Shown here one piece after another: positions 38,062 through 48,665 of a stretch of 64,000 nucleotides of DNA. This DNA is from Actinomucor elegans (lineage: Eukaryota; Mucoromycota; Mucoromycetes; Mucorales; Mucoraceae). Under the pieces are notes generated by a model. It saw only the letters and a program-made list of their open reading frames with translations, was not told where the DNA came from and made no database searches. Every line of letters begins with the position of its first letter. The first letter of the stretch is position 1. The stretch spans positions 2,604,001-2,668,000 of the forward strand of contig JAMSLZ010000002.1 of assembly GCA_026027325.1 (NCBI GenBank), in the 5' to 3' direction. The position numbers and the translations under genes are program-made.

Positions 38062-38157
38062 TTTTTTTTTAATTTTATTTGATGTTGTAGTTAAGAGAAA
38101 GAGGGTAAAAGTAAATTTAAACGACGACGACTACGACTACGACGACGACGACGACGA
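37769..38157 (-). repeat. Right arm of the near-perfect 389 bp inverted repeat
   Basis: Reverse complement of 36067-36455, including both introns of gene B, its leader (ctctttctcttaactacaac) and the first GAC units. On its outer side it merges into the long satellite, whereas the left arm keeps only about 40 bp of it. Confidence 0.93.
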
Positions 38158-38204
38158 CGACTACGACGACTACGGCTACGACTACTGTGACTGCGACTAC
38201 GGCT

Positions 38205-38248
<44 letters not shown>

Positions 38249-38453
38249 TACGACGACTACGGCTACGACGACTACGGCTACGACTACTGTGACTGCGACT
38301 ACGACTACGACTACGACGACGACGACGACGACGACGACGACTACGGTTACGACTACTGTGACTGCGACTACGACTACGACGACGACGACGACGACGACGA
38401 CTACGACGACTACGGCTACGACGACTACGGCTACGATTACTGTGACTGCGACT

Positions 38454-38485
<32 letters not shown>

Positions 38486-38522
38486 TACGACGACGACGAC
38501 TACGACTACTGTGACTGCGACT

Positions 38523-38557
<35 letters not shown>

Positions 38558-38717
38558 TACGACTACGGCTACGACTACTGTGACTGCGACTACGGCTACG
38601 ACGACGACGACGACGACGACTACGACGACTACGGCTACGACTACTGTGACTGCGACTACGGCTACGACGACGACGACGACGACGACGACTACGACTACGA
38701 CTACTGTGACTGCGACT

Positions 38718-38749
<32 letters not shown>

Positions 38750-38915
38750 TACGGTTACGACTACTGTGACTGCGACTACGACTACGACGACGACGACTAC
38801 GGCTACGACGACTACGGCTACGACTACTGTGACTGCGACTACGACTACGACTACGACGACGACGACGACGACGACGACGACTACGGTTACGACTACTGTG
38901 ACTGCGACTACGACT

Positions 38916-38983
<68 letters not shown>

Positions 38984-38990
38984 TACGACT

Positions 38991-39028
<38 letters not shown>

Positions 39029-39128
39029 TACGGTTACGACTACTGTGACTGCGACTACGACTACGACGACGACGACGACGACGACGACTACGACTACGGC
39101 TACGACTACTGTGACTGCGACTACGGCT

Positions 39129-39172
<44 letters not shown>

Positions 39173-39260
39173 TACGACGACTACGGCTACGACGACTACG
39201 GCTACGACTACTGTGACTGCGACTACGACGACGACGACTACGACTACTGTGACTGCGACT

Positions 39261-39292
<32 letters not shown>

Positions 39293-39392
39293 TACGACTA
39301 CGACTACTGTGACTGCGACTACGACGACGACGACGACGACGACGACTACGACTACGGCTACGACTACGACTACTGTGACTGCGACTACGACT

Positions 39393-39427
<35 letters not shown>

Positions 39428-39635
39428 TACGACTACGGCTACGACTACTGTGACTGCGACTACGGCTACGACGACGACGACGACGACGACTACGACGACT
39501 ACGGCTACGACTACTGTGACTGCGACTACGGCTACGACGACGACGACGACGACGACGACGACTACGACGACTACGGCTACGACTACTGTGACTGCGACTA
39601 CGACGACGACGACTACGACTACTGTGACTGCGACT

Positions 39636-39682
<47 letters not shown>

Positions 39683-39728
39683 TACGACTACGGCTACGAC
39701 TACGACTACTGTGACTGCGACTACGACT

Positions 39729-39763
<35 letters not shown>

Positions 39764-39908
39764 TACGACTACGGCTACGACTACTGTGACTGCGACTACG
39801 GCTACGACGACGACGACGACGACGACGACGACTACTGTGACTGCGACAACGACTACAACGACGACGATGATGACTACGATTATAGTAGTTTAGGACTGTT
39901 GTTAACAC
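38091..39908 (-). other. 605-codon Arg/Ser frame across the satellite, probably not a protein gene
   Basis: Because the satellite has a 3 bp period and no stop in this frame, the minus strand is open from an ATG in the right direct repeat (39906-39908) to TAA at 38091, 29 bp upstream of gene B's ATG. The product would be an RS-domain-like run of RRRRSRSRSHSSRSRS units. The plus strand is open as a Thr/Ala run. Being open on both strands marks it as a by-product of the repeat. A transcript of gene B starting beyond the satellite would still carry it as a huge uORF. Confidence 0.35.
38121..39882 (+). repeat. 1.76 kb GAC-based higher-order satellite
   Basis: Continuous 3 bp-period array of GAC units, with TAC, GGC, TGC and TGT variants in a regular higher-order pattern. 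A punctuation block tactgtgactgcgactac recurs about two dozen times, every 35-145 bp, usually preceded by gactacggctac and separated by 5-25 pure GAC units. No unit breaks the 3 bp phase. Purity is highest in the middle (near 38925-38980), and the right edge degrades (gacaacgactacaacgacga). The mirror position left of gene A has only a stub at 36067-36110. Confidence 0.95.
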
Positions 39909-39988
39909 TCATGATTATGTTAATAAGGGAATGTTGTAGATATTCAATCGTATATATGTCCTTATATATAACTACAGATGTTTATTAA
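39896..39988 (+). repeat. Right direct repeat bordering the island
   Basis: Starts ctgttgttaacactcatgat and matches 33934-34042 in the same orientation. It directly follows the satellite. Confidence 0.7.
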
Positions 39989-40485
39989 GCATTATTACCC
40001 AGAACCAGATTGCAAATGACTGTATTTGATTATGCTGAAGATCTTTATTTATATCTCACACTGAGCAAGTAGACTATAGTTGATAAATACTATCTCTAAC
40101 ACCAAATATGCTATTGGACATAATTACCCCGACCATTCCTCGCCGCTAACCTTGGTCCGCTCGTTTGATCTATTACAAATAACCTAAGCTATCCTGACAG
40201 TAAAAGCTATTTTAATCTTTATTCACAATTCAAAATTAAGTCTCTATATACATTTCATCAGAGCTTAACAGCGTGATATTCAATCTATCAGCACATATGG
40301 CAGTACAAATATGATTTCTCATCCCCACCTTTCCCTTTGATTCCTTTGCTTACAAAAGTTCAGTTAGATATATTAAAACTTTATTTTGATTGTAAATTTT
40401 AGTTTTCGCTGACCTTAAAGATATAAAAGCAAATCATAATCTTTGAGAGGAATACACCCAAGAGACTTGAAGAAAAAAAAAAAAA
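39989..40485. other. Spacer, no gene seen
   Basis: About 500 bp between the right direct repeat and the decayed transposase. No motif recognised. Confidence 0.45.
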
Positions 40486-41075
40486 ATAGGTTGAAAAATT
40501 GTTGGAAAAAAGAGTAAATTGTATGAAAAACTGCCTCTTTATTGATGAAGATGATTTCCACACCAACCTGAGGCGGATTCAGGGCTAGGCGCCTAAGAGA
40601 GAGAAAGCAAAGGTTAAGGCACTAACGACAAGAACGAACACTATCTCAATTTTGGGTGCGATCTCGGCTTTTGGCTTAATTAAAATTTCCCTTAGAAAAC
40701 CTGTAACATCCAATAAAAAGAGAAGGCTTAACAATGGTTAAAAGCATACAAAAAGCACGGTTATAGACCATTAAGTCAATGTTATGATTGATATTTTGGA
40801 TGAAATGGATAAGTATCTGGAGATGAAAGGTTTTTGGTTTATTATAGATTATACTCCTTACATACAGCTAAGAAAGTCGATGAGATTATCGAACATGGTT
40901 ATAACTTTTTATACTTGCAATTCTGCTCCGTTTTGAAAAGCTCTATTAAAAGAGAATTTGTACTCAAAAATGACAATCTTTTTAAGTATATAAAGAAAGG
41001 TACTGAAAATATCCCTGAGTCAACTTTTGGTGGCTATAGGTGCTACTCAGTAAAGGGATCTAATGATTAAACCTA
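40486..41075 (+). pseudogene. Decayed IS630-type transposase (catalytic half)
   Basis: Frames on the plus strand match the catalytic part of the 34343-35663 transposase: NCLFIDEDDFHTNLRR (first Asp), a G-(stop)-AP break, LTTRTNTISILGAISAFG, LDEMDKYLEMKGFWFIIDYT (DNAPIH decayed to DYTPYI), then a fragmentary end. Several stops and frame changes are present and the N-terminal half is missing. A related but distinct family member. Confidence 0.75.
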
Positions 41076-41117
41076 CAACTGTTATTTAGACTGCTAAATT
41101 AAGCTTATTTATTGATA

Positions 41118-41543
41118 TTGGTTTTTTAGTGCGAGTTTGCGGATTTAATTATTTTTTTTTTGCGGGTCGAATTATTTTTTTTGCGGATTCTTAATACTTT
41201 TTTTGCGGATGTTCCAAATAATTTTGCGGATTGAAGTTTTTTATTTGGCGGATGAATCTTTTTTTATACAAGACTAAGAGTGGAGCAAAGAGAGATTGGT
41301 TAACCACAGCAGATAATTTATCCTCTAGAATTTTCAAAACAGTCGGGAAAATATCTATTGAAGGCTGTAAAAGTTGAATTCAGCACTCTTATTCATTTTT
41401 TGATAGATGCTTGACACTTGAGCCAATACTTTGAATACACAAAATAAAAAACTTCAATCCGCAAAATTATTAAGAATCCGCAAAAAAAATAATTCGACCC
41501 GCAAAAAAAAAATTAAATCAGCAAACTTACACTAAAAAACCAA
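41118..41543. mobile_element. Foldback MITE with TA target-site duplication
   Basis: A 426 bp element beginning ttggttttttagtg and ending cactaaaaaaccaa, flanked on both sides by TA (41116-41117 and 41544-41545). Inverted repeats extend about 100-130 bp inward and carry serial GCGGAT/GCGGGT motifs separated by T-runs. The left arm has about 20 bp more, with one extra motif copy. TA duplication and no coding capacity fit a Tc1/mariner/IS630-mobilised MITE. It lies about 40 bp after the decayed transposase. Confidence 0.9.
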
Positions 41544-41545
41544 TA

Positions 41546-42654
41546 AGAAAAAAAACCAACTGCAGAAATGTAAGCGTCATAAAGTTAGAATAAATGAAAT
41601 AGTTACTAACTAATCACTTGTTGGTTTTTAAGAATATTTAGTTATACTGTATAATAAGAAATAGATAAAATGTAAAGTATGTTTTTACGAAGAGAAGGGT
41701 GATTATAGTTATAATTATTACTAAATTTATAGTGAAGAGTAGTATCACGGTCATCAATTGCTTGTGTTACGAAACACAGCCCGTTTAAAAATAAAGCTTT
41801 TATGCAGCATATTAAATTTTAAGAGTACGACAACGTTTTGAGAAAAGATGTATTTACAGAAAACAAACAAAAACTTTAGATGCCACGCATTATAGTTGAT
41901 GATTGAACTAAGTCTCTAAAATAGCCTTGATACTACCAAAAAAGAGATAAATGACCTCACTATGAAAGTAGCTCACTTTTTATTGACTGATAATAATTTA
42001 AACATTATGGTAGCAAAGTCTCTATTTGGAAACACAAGAATCCAATCAAAATTAAAGCATATCCAAAAGTAGTTGCATTATTTTTTTTAGAAGTCGACAA
42101 TTTTAAACGCGTCTTCATTGATCAATTGGAGCTTAATATTGCATTTGTTATATGTTTAGAATAGACTGCTTGTATTTCAACCATTATTTCACAACCACAA
42201 TGAGTATATTACATTCTAGGCAAGCGCTGCAAATTATAGCCATTTCATGTGAGCTGAACCTAATAATTGGTAGATCTCCCCGACTAATCTTAATTTAATG
42301 CTATACTGAATGGCTAAAACTAATTCAGAACGAACTGATGCATCTGCTAGAATCATTTCTCATCTAAAGCGCAATAATTATACACTACATTCTCAAGGAC
42401 TCTATAAATTACGTACAGTTTTTATGTGAGTTAAATAGCGATCAATCGATGCTTTAACAGATTCCAATCAAATAGCCCATCTAATTATTACTATGCTCAG
42501 AATGAACTGTATTATATATTCTATAATTAGATTATATACACCTGATTGCAGGCTAAGACACGCCAATGTAAAAGGATCTGTTTCCACTATCTGGAGTAAT
42601 ACTTGCCCTGTCATTCTTAACTAATATCATTGACTTACTTATAATCGGTTTTTA
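41546..42654. other. Gene-free AT-rich region
   Basis: About 1.1 kb without a supported gene. Contains fragments of the dispersed AT-rich repeat (gcgatcaatcgatgc near 42440; cagaatgaactgtatt near 42499). Confidence 0.45.
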
Positions 42655-42658
42655 TTAA

Positions 42659-42849
42659 CAAGTATAGGTCACCCCGATCGGCCCTTTGGGGCCGACCTTT
42701 TGTGTGTTAATAGTTTTATAAAAAATAAGAATACATATACTTGTGAACAAATATCCAAATACTCAAAACTATTGTCTTTATGGATATATTTTTTGTTTCT
42801 CGTCAAAAGCAGCGTTTAAGCCTTAATTGACTTTTCTAGAAGGAGGCTT

Positions 42850-42881
<32 letters not shown>

Positions 42882-45210
42882 CGAGTCCGCTTTAAAAGGC
42901 CGGGAGTTTGATAGCTAATAAGTACACTGTAAAATCAACTTTATTTTTCGATTCTTATATCATTAGAAAATATAGCTTATAAATAATTATTTTAATGTGA
43001 TTATGCTTGAAAAAACTTGACGTAAATGCATGATATGACAATTTTTGCACATAGGTGTAGTGAGGTCGCGGCTGCATTTTTTTCCGATTTTTATACCATT
43101 AACGCCTTGTCTTTTGCACATTTGACATACCAATCTTCTTTTGTTAGTATTTCCTTGTCTCATTGCTACATACGAATTTACATCGCTACTTCTAAGGGCT
43201 ACTGGTATATTGGGAGTAACTACATTATTGCTACTGAGTAATCTCTCACAGTATTTCAACATTGAATACGCTGTACAATCCTTAAAAGCATTGTGTACAA
43301 TTCTATTTCCTCCTTCTGTATAAACTTTGTCGCAACTAAAGGCATTTGCTTCACAAATATCTAAAATAAACCCTAAGAATCTCATTTCATATCACTCGTT
43401 AGAGGTTATATCATGACATGAAGTTAAATTATCTCTGCGATTATTTGCGGTATCAACTGAGCCTAAAGGGCAAGTTATAATGAAGCCCTTGTTCATTTGA
43501 TAATTCTGACTTACTTCTATGGATTTCATACCCTCCATCTACTTGAGGTCGACGCAACATGACTGTTTCATCGCTAGGCTCTAAGATACTCTTGTAGCTC
43601 TCTAATGCTATAGTACTGAAAGATGATACAAGAATTTTGATTTTCAAATTTCTATAAGCGCATACAAAGATTTTCATACCATTCTCACAAGATTTGTGCA
43701 TCGTTTAATCACTGCCGCGAGCTTCATCAACTTGATCAATGATGTCCGTAGAAGGCATTCGACGTTGCCAATATCTTCTCTTCATTTCATGCATGATTGA
43801 ACATGACCCAAGTCCGTTCAGCATTGAAACCATTTCGAGTGAACCAAACAAGAGTCAGCAGTAATGGTTCTTCCACTGTTAAACCATGGTTTTACTAAGC
43901 GCTTTACTATAACTAACAAGTTAAGCATTCCAGGCTCTTTGTAATATCTCTTTAGTCGAGGATCATTAACGGTACCCAAACGAATGATTGCGTTTGTGTA
44001 ATAGTCAGCAAGTGATTTAAACTCTTGTCCTATAGGGTGTGGTTTGCGAGACACTTCCTTGAGGTTGGGCATTCCGACTTTTAACCATTGGTTCATTGTC
44101 TCGTCAATAACCAAATGCTTGCCAGGTATTAAGTAATCCTTTATATGATCATTGGACTCATTCAGTGTTGACTTGATCTGGTAGAGGGAATCATTAACTT
44201 GCTTTTCTTTAGAAGGTACTTCAAAAACATGCATTCTCATAATGTTGTTGAATCTTTGCATTGGCATATAATTAGTAAAGTTGATTGAAATATGGAAATG
44301 GCTGCTGCCTAAATACCAATAAGCCTTTCGATCATAGTGTTTAATTACTGTAATGGCTGTCAGTAATGCAATCCATATCATATACTCAGGATAAGTCACA
44401 TTAGTCCAAGAGTTTATGACACTTCTTGCATAGGTGTTTATATTATCCACGATTGTTCTAAAATGATCTACAGGTAGAAAATATAAAAGGTAATCGAATG
44501 GTGAACCTGCCAAAGAGTTGGACATTTTGATTCTTGATTTGGTAGATACGTAACTATCAGCCGCTTCTAGTATGCCGTCGATATACACTTCTCCTGCTGT
44601 CTATCCGGCACCTAGGTTCAAGTCAACCTTCTCCTCTGATTCATCTTCAGTAGAAACATCGTGCCGAGGTGTCAGACTTCCAGTTGGACCGCATATGTTA
44701 GCAGTAGCGCTTCCAGCGGCTCTACCATGGTTAACTCTGGCCCTATTATTGACAAAAAAAAATACTTCAAACAGCCTGAAGAGAGCTTCAGTCTGCAATC
44801 AGGAGTATCGTCCAAGATGACCTCATATCCATCGTGTCCTCTTATTGTGGTTCGCGCAACAGTCTTCCCTTTGAAATTGAGGCAGGGTGAGTTCTAGTCA
44901 TACCTTCTTTGTAAGATATTCTTCACTTTGGTGTTCGTAATAATGCGAATGCTGACAGAAACTCCAACATTAACATCAAGGCTAGAGTTAACAGGTGGCA
45001 TGTTTCAAGGGGCTTTTTAAAAAACAGTAGTGGTTGAAATCGAATAAAATAAGGAAAAATAGCCATGGAAATGAACTTTTTAAAGCAGACAATAAACTCC
45101 TAGGCGCTTTATTTTGGTAAAATAACGTAGGACAATGAAAAGGACCTTACAGACATGCGAAAAATACACTCTAATAGTCGGCCTTTTAGAGCCGACCTAA
45201 TTTGTACTTG
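42659..45210 (-). mobile_element. piggyBac-type transposon, decayed, with TTAA target duplication
   Basis: A 2.55 kb element flanked by TTAA at 42655-42658 and 45211-45214. Both ends read inward as CAAGTA followed by a GC-rich hairpin: left gatcggccctttggggccga, right gtcggccttttagagccgac. TTAA duplication is the hallmark of piggyBac, and the transposase pseudogene inside confirms it. A 27-A tract lies at about 42855-42881. Confidence 0.88.
42987..45001 (-). pseudogene. piggyBac transposase, disrupted
   Basis: Starts MPPVNSSLDVNV at 44999-45001. An intron-like gtatga...caaag near 44880-44915 restores LQRR then KTVARTT. The core reads MPMQRFNNIMRMHVFEVPSK (DDE_Tnp_1_7 MxxxRF block), GKHLVIDETMNQWLK (catalytic Asp region), SRKPHPIGQEFKSLAD, RLVKPWFNSGRTITADSCLV (second Asp, reading D-S rather than the usual D-N/D-R) and a C-terminal Cys-rich finger (CQMCKRQG, MCKNCH). 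Lesions: an in-frame TAG near 44601, frame changes near 43818 and at about 43701 and 43453, and a variable N-terminus. Confidence 0.85.
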
Positions 45211-45214
45211 TTAA

Positions 45215-45555
45215 ATAGTAAAAAAGCTTTGCTACTATTATTCATCTTGCTAATTTTAATCCTTTTTAGCCAATGGGATGAAGGATCCTATATTTCAAGA
45301 ATTAGGGGTTTAGAGATGTAGATTTTGGTGGGGCACTTGCATAGATGTATATTCTATTAAAACAATACATACCATCCTTTGACCTAATCGGCCATTGAAA
45401 TGTTGGGTTCACCACATCTGTAGACTAAAGGTTCCAAGCCGCAGAAGCTTTATAGCCAGTCTGTGACTTGTTTTCCTTCCTGAAAGTGACAGGACTATTT
45501 TTCTCGGCCTGCCCGAAATTCACTCTTTCGCGATACTTTCTTCATCGATCCAACC
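45215..45555. other. Upstream region of the UTP13 gene
   Basis: 340 bp between the piggyBac element and the Utp13 start. The promoter should lie here, so the transposon sits close upstream of an essential gene. No TATA box stands out. Confidence 0.5.
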
Positions 45556-48211
45556 ATGGCTGAAGAATCCTCCAAGTTATTACTCAAGACTAGGTAAATT
45601 TACCTATAAAAATGTCGAATCTTTACAAATGAAATCAGTAACTTACACGAATGTTTGACAGTTTCAAGTCGATAAAAACTATTGAATCAATCTATACAGG
45701 TGGTAAAGTAGTTATTACCGAGGATGCCAAACATTTAATCACAACGCTCAACGAGGATATCATCGTGACTGAACTTGATACCGGTAAACAAGTTCATGAA
45801 TTGGAAGGCGTACGTATAAAAAAAAGAAGAAGATTCGCTCAATTTTTTTGTCCTAAAGCTAAATATTTAAACCTATAGGACACCGAAATTGTTACTACTA
45901 TGGCAGTCAAACCAAATGGAAAGCATTTAGTCAGTGCTAGTCGTAGCTTGTTCCTTCGTATCTGGGACCTTGAGAAAGGAGAAAGCATTCGCACATTCAA
46001 AGCGCATGAAGCACCTATCATCGTAATGGATATTGATCCTTCTTCGACGCTTGTGGCAACAGGTTCGGCTGATGCCAGTATTAAAGTATGGGATATCGAT
46101 AAGGGATACTGTACCCACAACCTCAAGGGCCATGGTGGCGTAATCAGTGCTGTCAAGTTTCACAACTATAACGGCAAGTGGTACATTGCTTCTGGTGCCG
46201 ATGATTGTCAAGTACGTATTTGGGACTTACAAAGCCGTAAATGTATTGCAGTCTTGCAGAGTCACGTCAGTGTGATCCGTGGTCTAGATTTCTCTGCTGA
46301 TGGCAAATACTTGATTTCCGGTTCTCGTGATAAAGTAGTAAATGTTTGGGATTGGCAAGCAAAAGAATTGAGAGCTACCTACCCTATTTTCGAAACAATT
46401 GAAACAGTTGGCTTTTTGGAAAAGAATGTCAAATTGGCAGCCAAGTTTGGTAAAGCTTGGCAAGATGCTGATATATTTTATACTGCTGGTGATTCGGGTC
46501 TCATCAAGCTGTGGGATTTAAAGACTGGTAAATTGATCAAGGCACAAGAACCAGAAAAGAATAGTCAGCACACTATTTCAGACGTGATTTACATCGAAAA
46601 GACACAGACATTAGCAGCCGTTACCAACGATCAGAACATCTTGATGTATTCTTTAGAACACAAGCTAGAACGTGTAAAGCAAATTGTTGGTTATAACGAT
46701 GAAGTGGTGGATGTCGCGTATTTAGGTGAGAACGATACACATTTAGCTGCTGCAACCAACAGTGCGCAGTTGCGTATCTATAATGTTGAAACACAAGACT
46801 GTGATCTTTTATATGGTCATAATGATATGATCATTTCGCTTGACAAGTCCAAAGATGGTACCCTTGTAGTGACAGCCTCAAAAGATAAAACAGCACGTCT
46901 TTGGAAGATTGATTTAGCCAATGAAGATCATAAAGAGCGTTTCAAGAGTGCAGGTGTATGTATCGGTCACACTGAATCTGTCGGTGCAGTTGCTTTATCA
47001 CGCAAATCCAACACATTCATGATCACTGGCAGTCAAGATCGTACAATCAAATACTGGAACTTGAGAGACTTAGATTTGGAAGACCCTGATGAAGATTATA
47101 AACCTAAATCACTCTATACACATCAAGCACACGAGAAGGACATTAATACCATTTGCGTTGCTCCCAACGACAAGTTCTTTGCGACAGGTTCGCAAGATAA
47201 GACAGCTAAGCTTTGGAACGTTGATACAGGCGAATTGGTTGGTACTATGAAGGGCCATAAGCGTGGTGTGTGGTGCGCTCAATTCTCGCCTGTCGATCAA
47301 GTATTGGCCACCAGTTCTGGTGATAAGACTGTGAAAATCTGGAGTTTGAAAGACTTTACTTGTCTCAAGACTTTCGAAGGTCATACAAACTCTGTCTTGC
47401 GTGTCGATTTCTTGACGGCTGGTATGCAGTTACTTTCAGCTGGTTCAGATGGTTTAGTAAAGGTCTGGACTATCAAGACAAACGAGTGTGCCTCTACGCT
47501 TGATAACCATACACAAAAGGTTTGGGCTTTGGCTGTGCGTAAAGATGAAAAGTTTGTTGTATCTGCTGGTGCTGACTCTGTCATTAACTTCTGGGAAGAT
47601 GTTACTTTGCAAGAACAAGAAGAGGAATTGAAAGAAAAGGAAGAATTGATTATAAAGTAAGTGTATTCTGTCGCAATTGATTCAATCAGAGATTGATACT
47701 CAACGATGTTTTGTTTTATAGGGAACAAGAGTTACAGAATTTTATGCGCAAAAAAGACTACTTGAACGCCATTCTATTAGCATTATCGTTAGAGCAGCCC
47801 TTCCGCTTACTTGGTCTGTTTAGAGAAGTCTATGAAGCCAGACCAGAAGGTGATAACAGCATTACTGGTTCTGAAAACGTCGATAATATTCTCGCTGAAA
47901 TGTCCCTCGAAAACCTTGGAAAACTGCTTGGTTATATTAGAGATTGGAACACCAATGCCAAGCACTCTGATATTGCTCAAACTGTTCTCCATGCTATCCT
48001 TTCATCCCATACATCTGAAGAATTGGTGGAAATTCCAACTGCCAAAGAGGTAAGCTCTGTGATAAAGCTCAGCTTTTGACATTTGTCTGATTTATATATT
48101 ACTTAGATCATTGATGGATTATTACCATATACTGATCGTCATTACCAGCGTATTGACGATCTCATTACACAATCATTTATCATTGATTATACACTTCAAG
48201 CACAAAAATAA
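45556..48211 (+). CDS. UTP13: U3 snoRNP WD40 protein Utp13 (TBL3)
   Basis: Part of the UTP-B complex of the small-subunit processome, needed for 18S rRNA maturation in the nucleolus. Exons begin 45556 (MAEESSKLLLKT); after phase-2 splicing comes SFKSIKTIESIYTGG, and then the large exon from DTEIVTTMAV. At least twelve WD40 blades follow (LRIWDLEKGE, IKVWDIDKGY, VRIWDLQSRK, VNVWDWQAKE, IKLWDLKTGK, ARLWKIDLA, IKYWNLRDLD, AKLWNVDTGE, VKIWSLKDF, VKVWTIKTNE, INFWEDV). The tail EQELQNFMRKKDYLNAILLA onward is the Utp13-specific C-terminal domain, ending SFIIDYTLQAQK. Five exons with short introns and normal family length (about 800 aa). Confidence 0.93.
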
Positions 48212-48397
48212 TCTCATTTTCTAACCAACCTCGTTTGTTTTTATATTTGCTTGAATAGACAACAAGAGTAAAATAAACCATGTTTGTAAATATATACTAA
48301 TTTAATTGTACTAGAATGTAATAACTGTTTTACTATTACTAATAAATGGTTTTAATATGGATTATTGCAAATTGATGTTAGGCATACTGTGGTTATC

Positions 48398-48398
<1 letters not shown>

Positions 48399-48431
<33 letters not shown>
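48399..48431. repeat. 33-bp poly-A tract
   Basis: Uninterrupted A run about 190 bp after the Utp13 stop. No upstream sequence identifies it as the tail of a retrocopy. Confidence 0.8.
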
Positions 48432-48434
<3 letters not shown>

Positions 48435-48540
48435 TAAGAGTTCCTTATTATATACGATATTAAACCTTGATTGGCCGAAAGATATATAGATCACTACCTG
48501 AGATGTGTACCAACTGATCAGTTAAAAATTTCAATAGATG

Positions 48541-48665
48541 CGATAGTTCATTCTGAGTGTATACCATTTTCCAAACATGGCATTGGACCGAGATCAACTA
48601 GGAAATGTATAGATCATTAGCTACATTTTCCATAAAATGCATGTAGTCTATAGTACTTAATTAAG
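48541..48665 (+). repeat. Dispersed GACCGAGATC-core repeat, copy 3
   Basis: Contains ggaccgagatcaactaggaa, then tgtatagatcattag and acattttccataaaatgcat. The copy at 58733-58830 has the same order (atcggaattgattgagagat, ttatagacatatt, acatggaatgcatg), so the shared unit is at least about 90 bp. Confidence 0.55.

Noticed and set aside
38121..39882. CRISPR-like array
   Set aside because: A eukaryotic trinucleotide satellite: spacers are themselves repeat units and there is no unique spacer sequence or cas gene.
38187..39893. 568-codon Thr/Ala frame on the plus strand and RS frame on the minus strand as real SR- or mucin-like proteins
   Set aside because: Both arise from a stop-free 3 bp repeat and are mutually overlapping. 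There is no non-repetitive domain, and the minus start lies inside a direct repeat. Kept only as a satellite feature and a finding.
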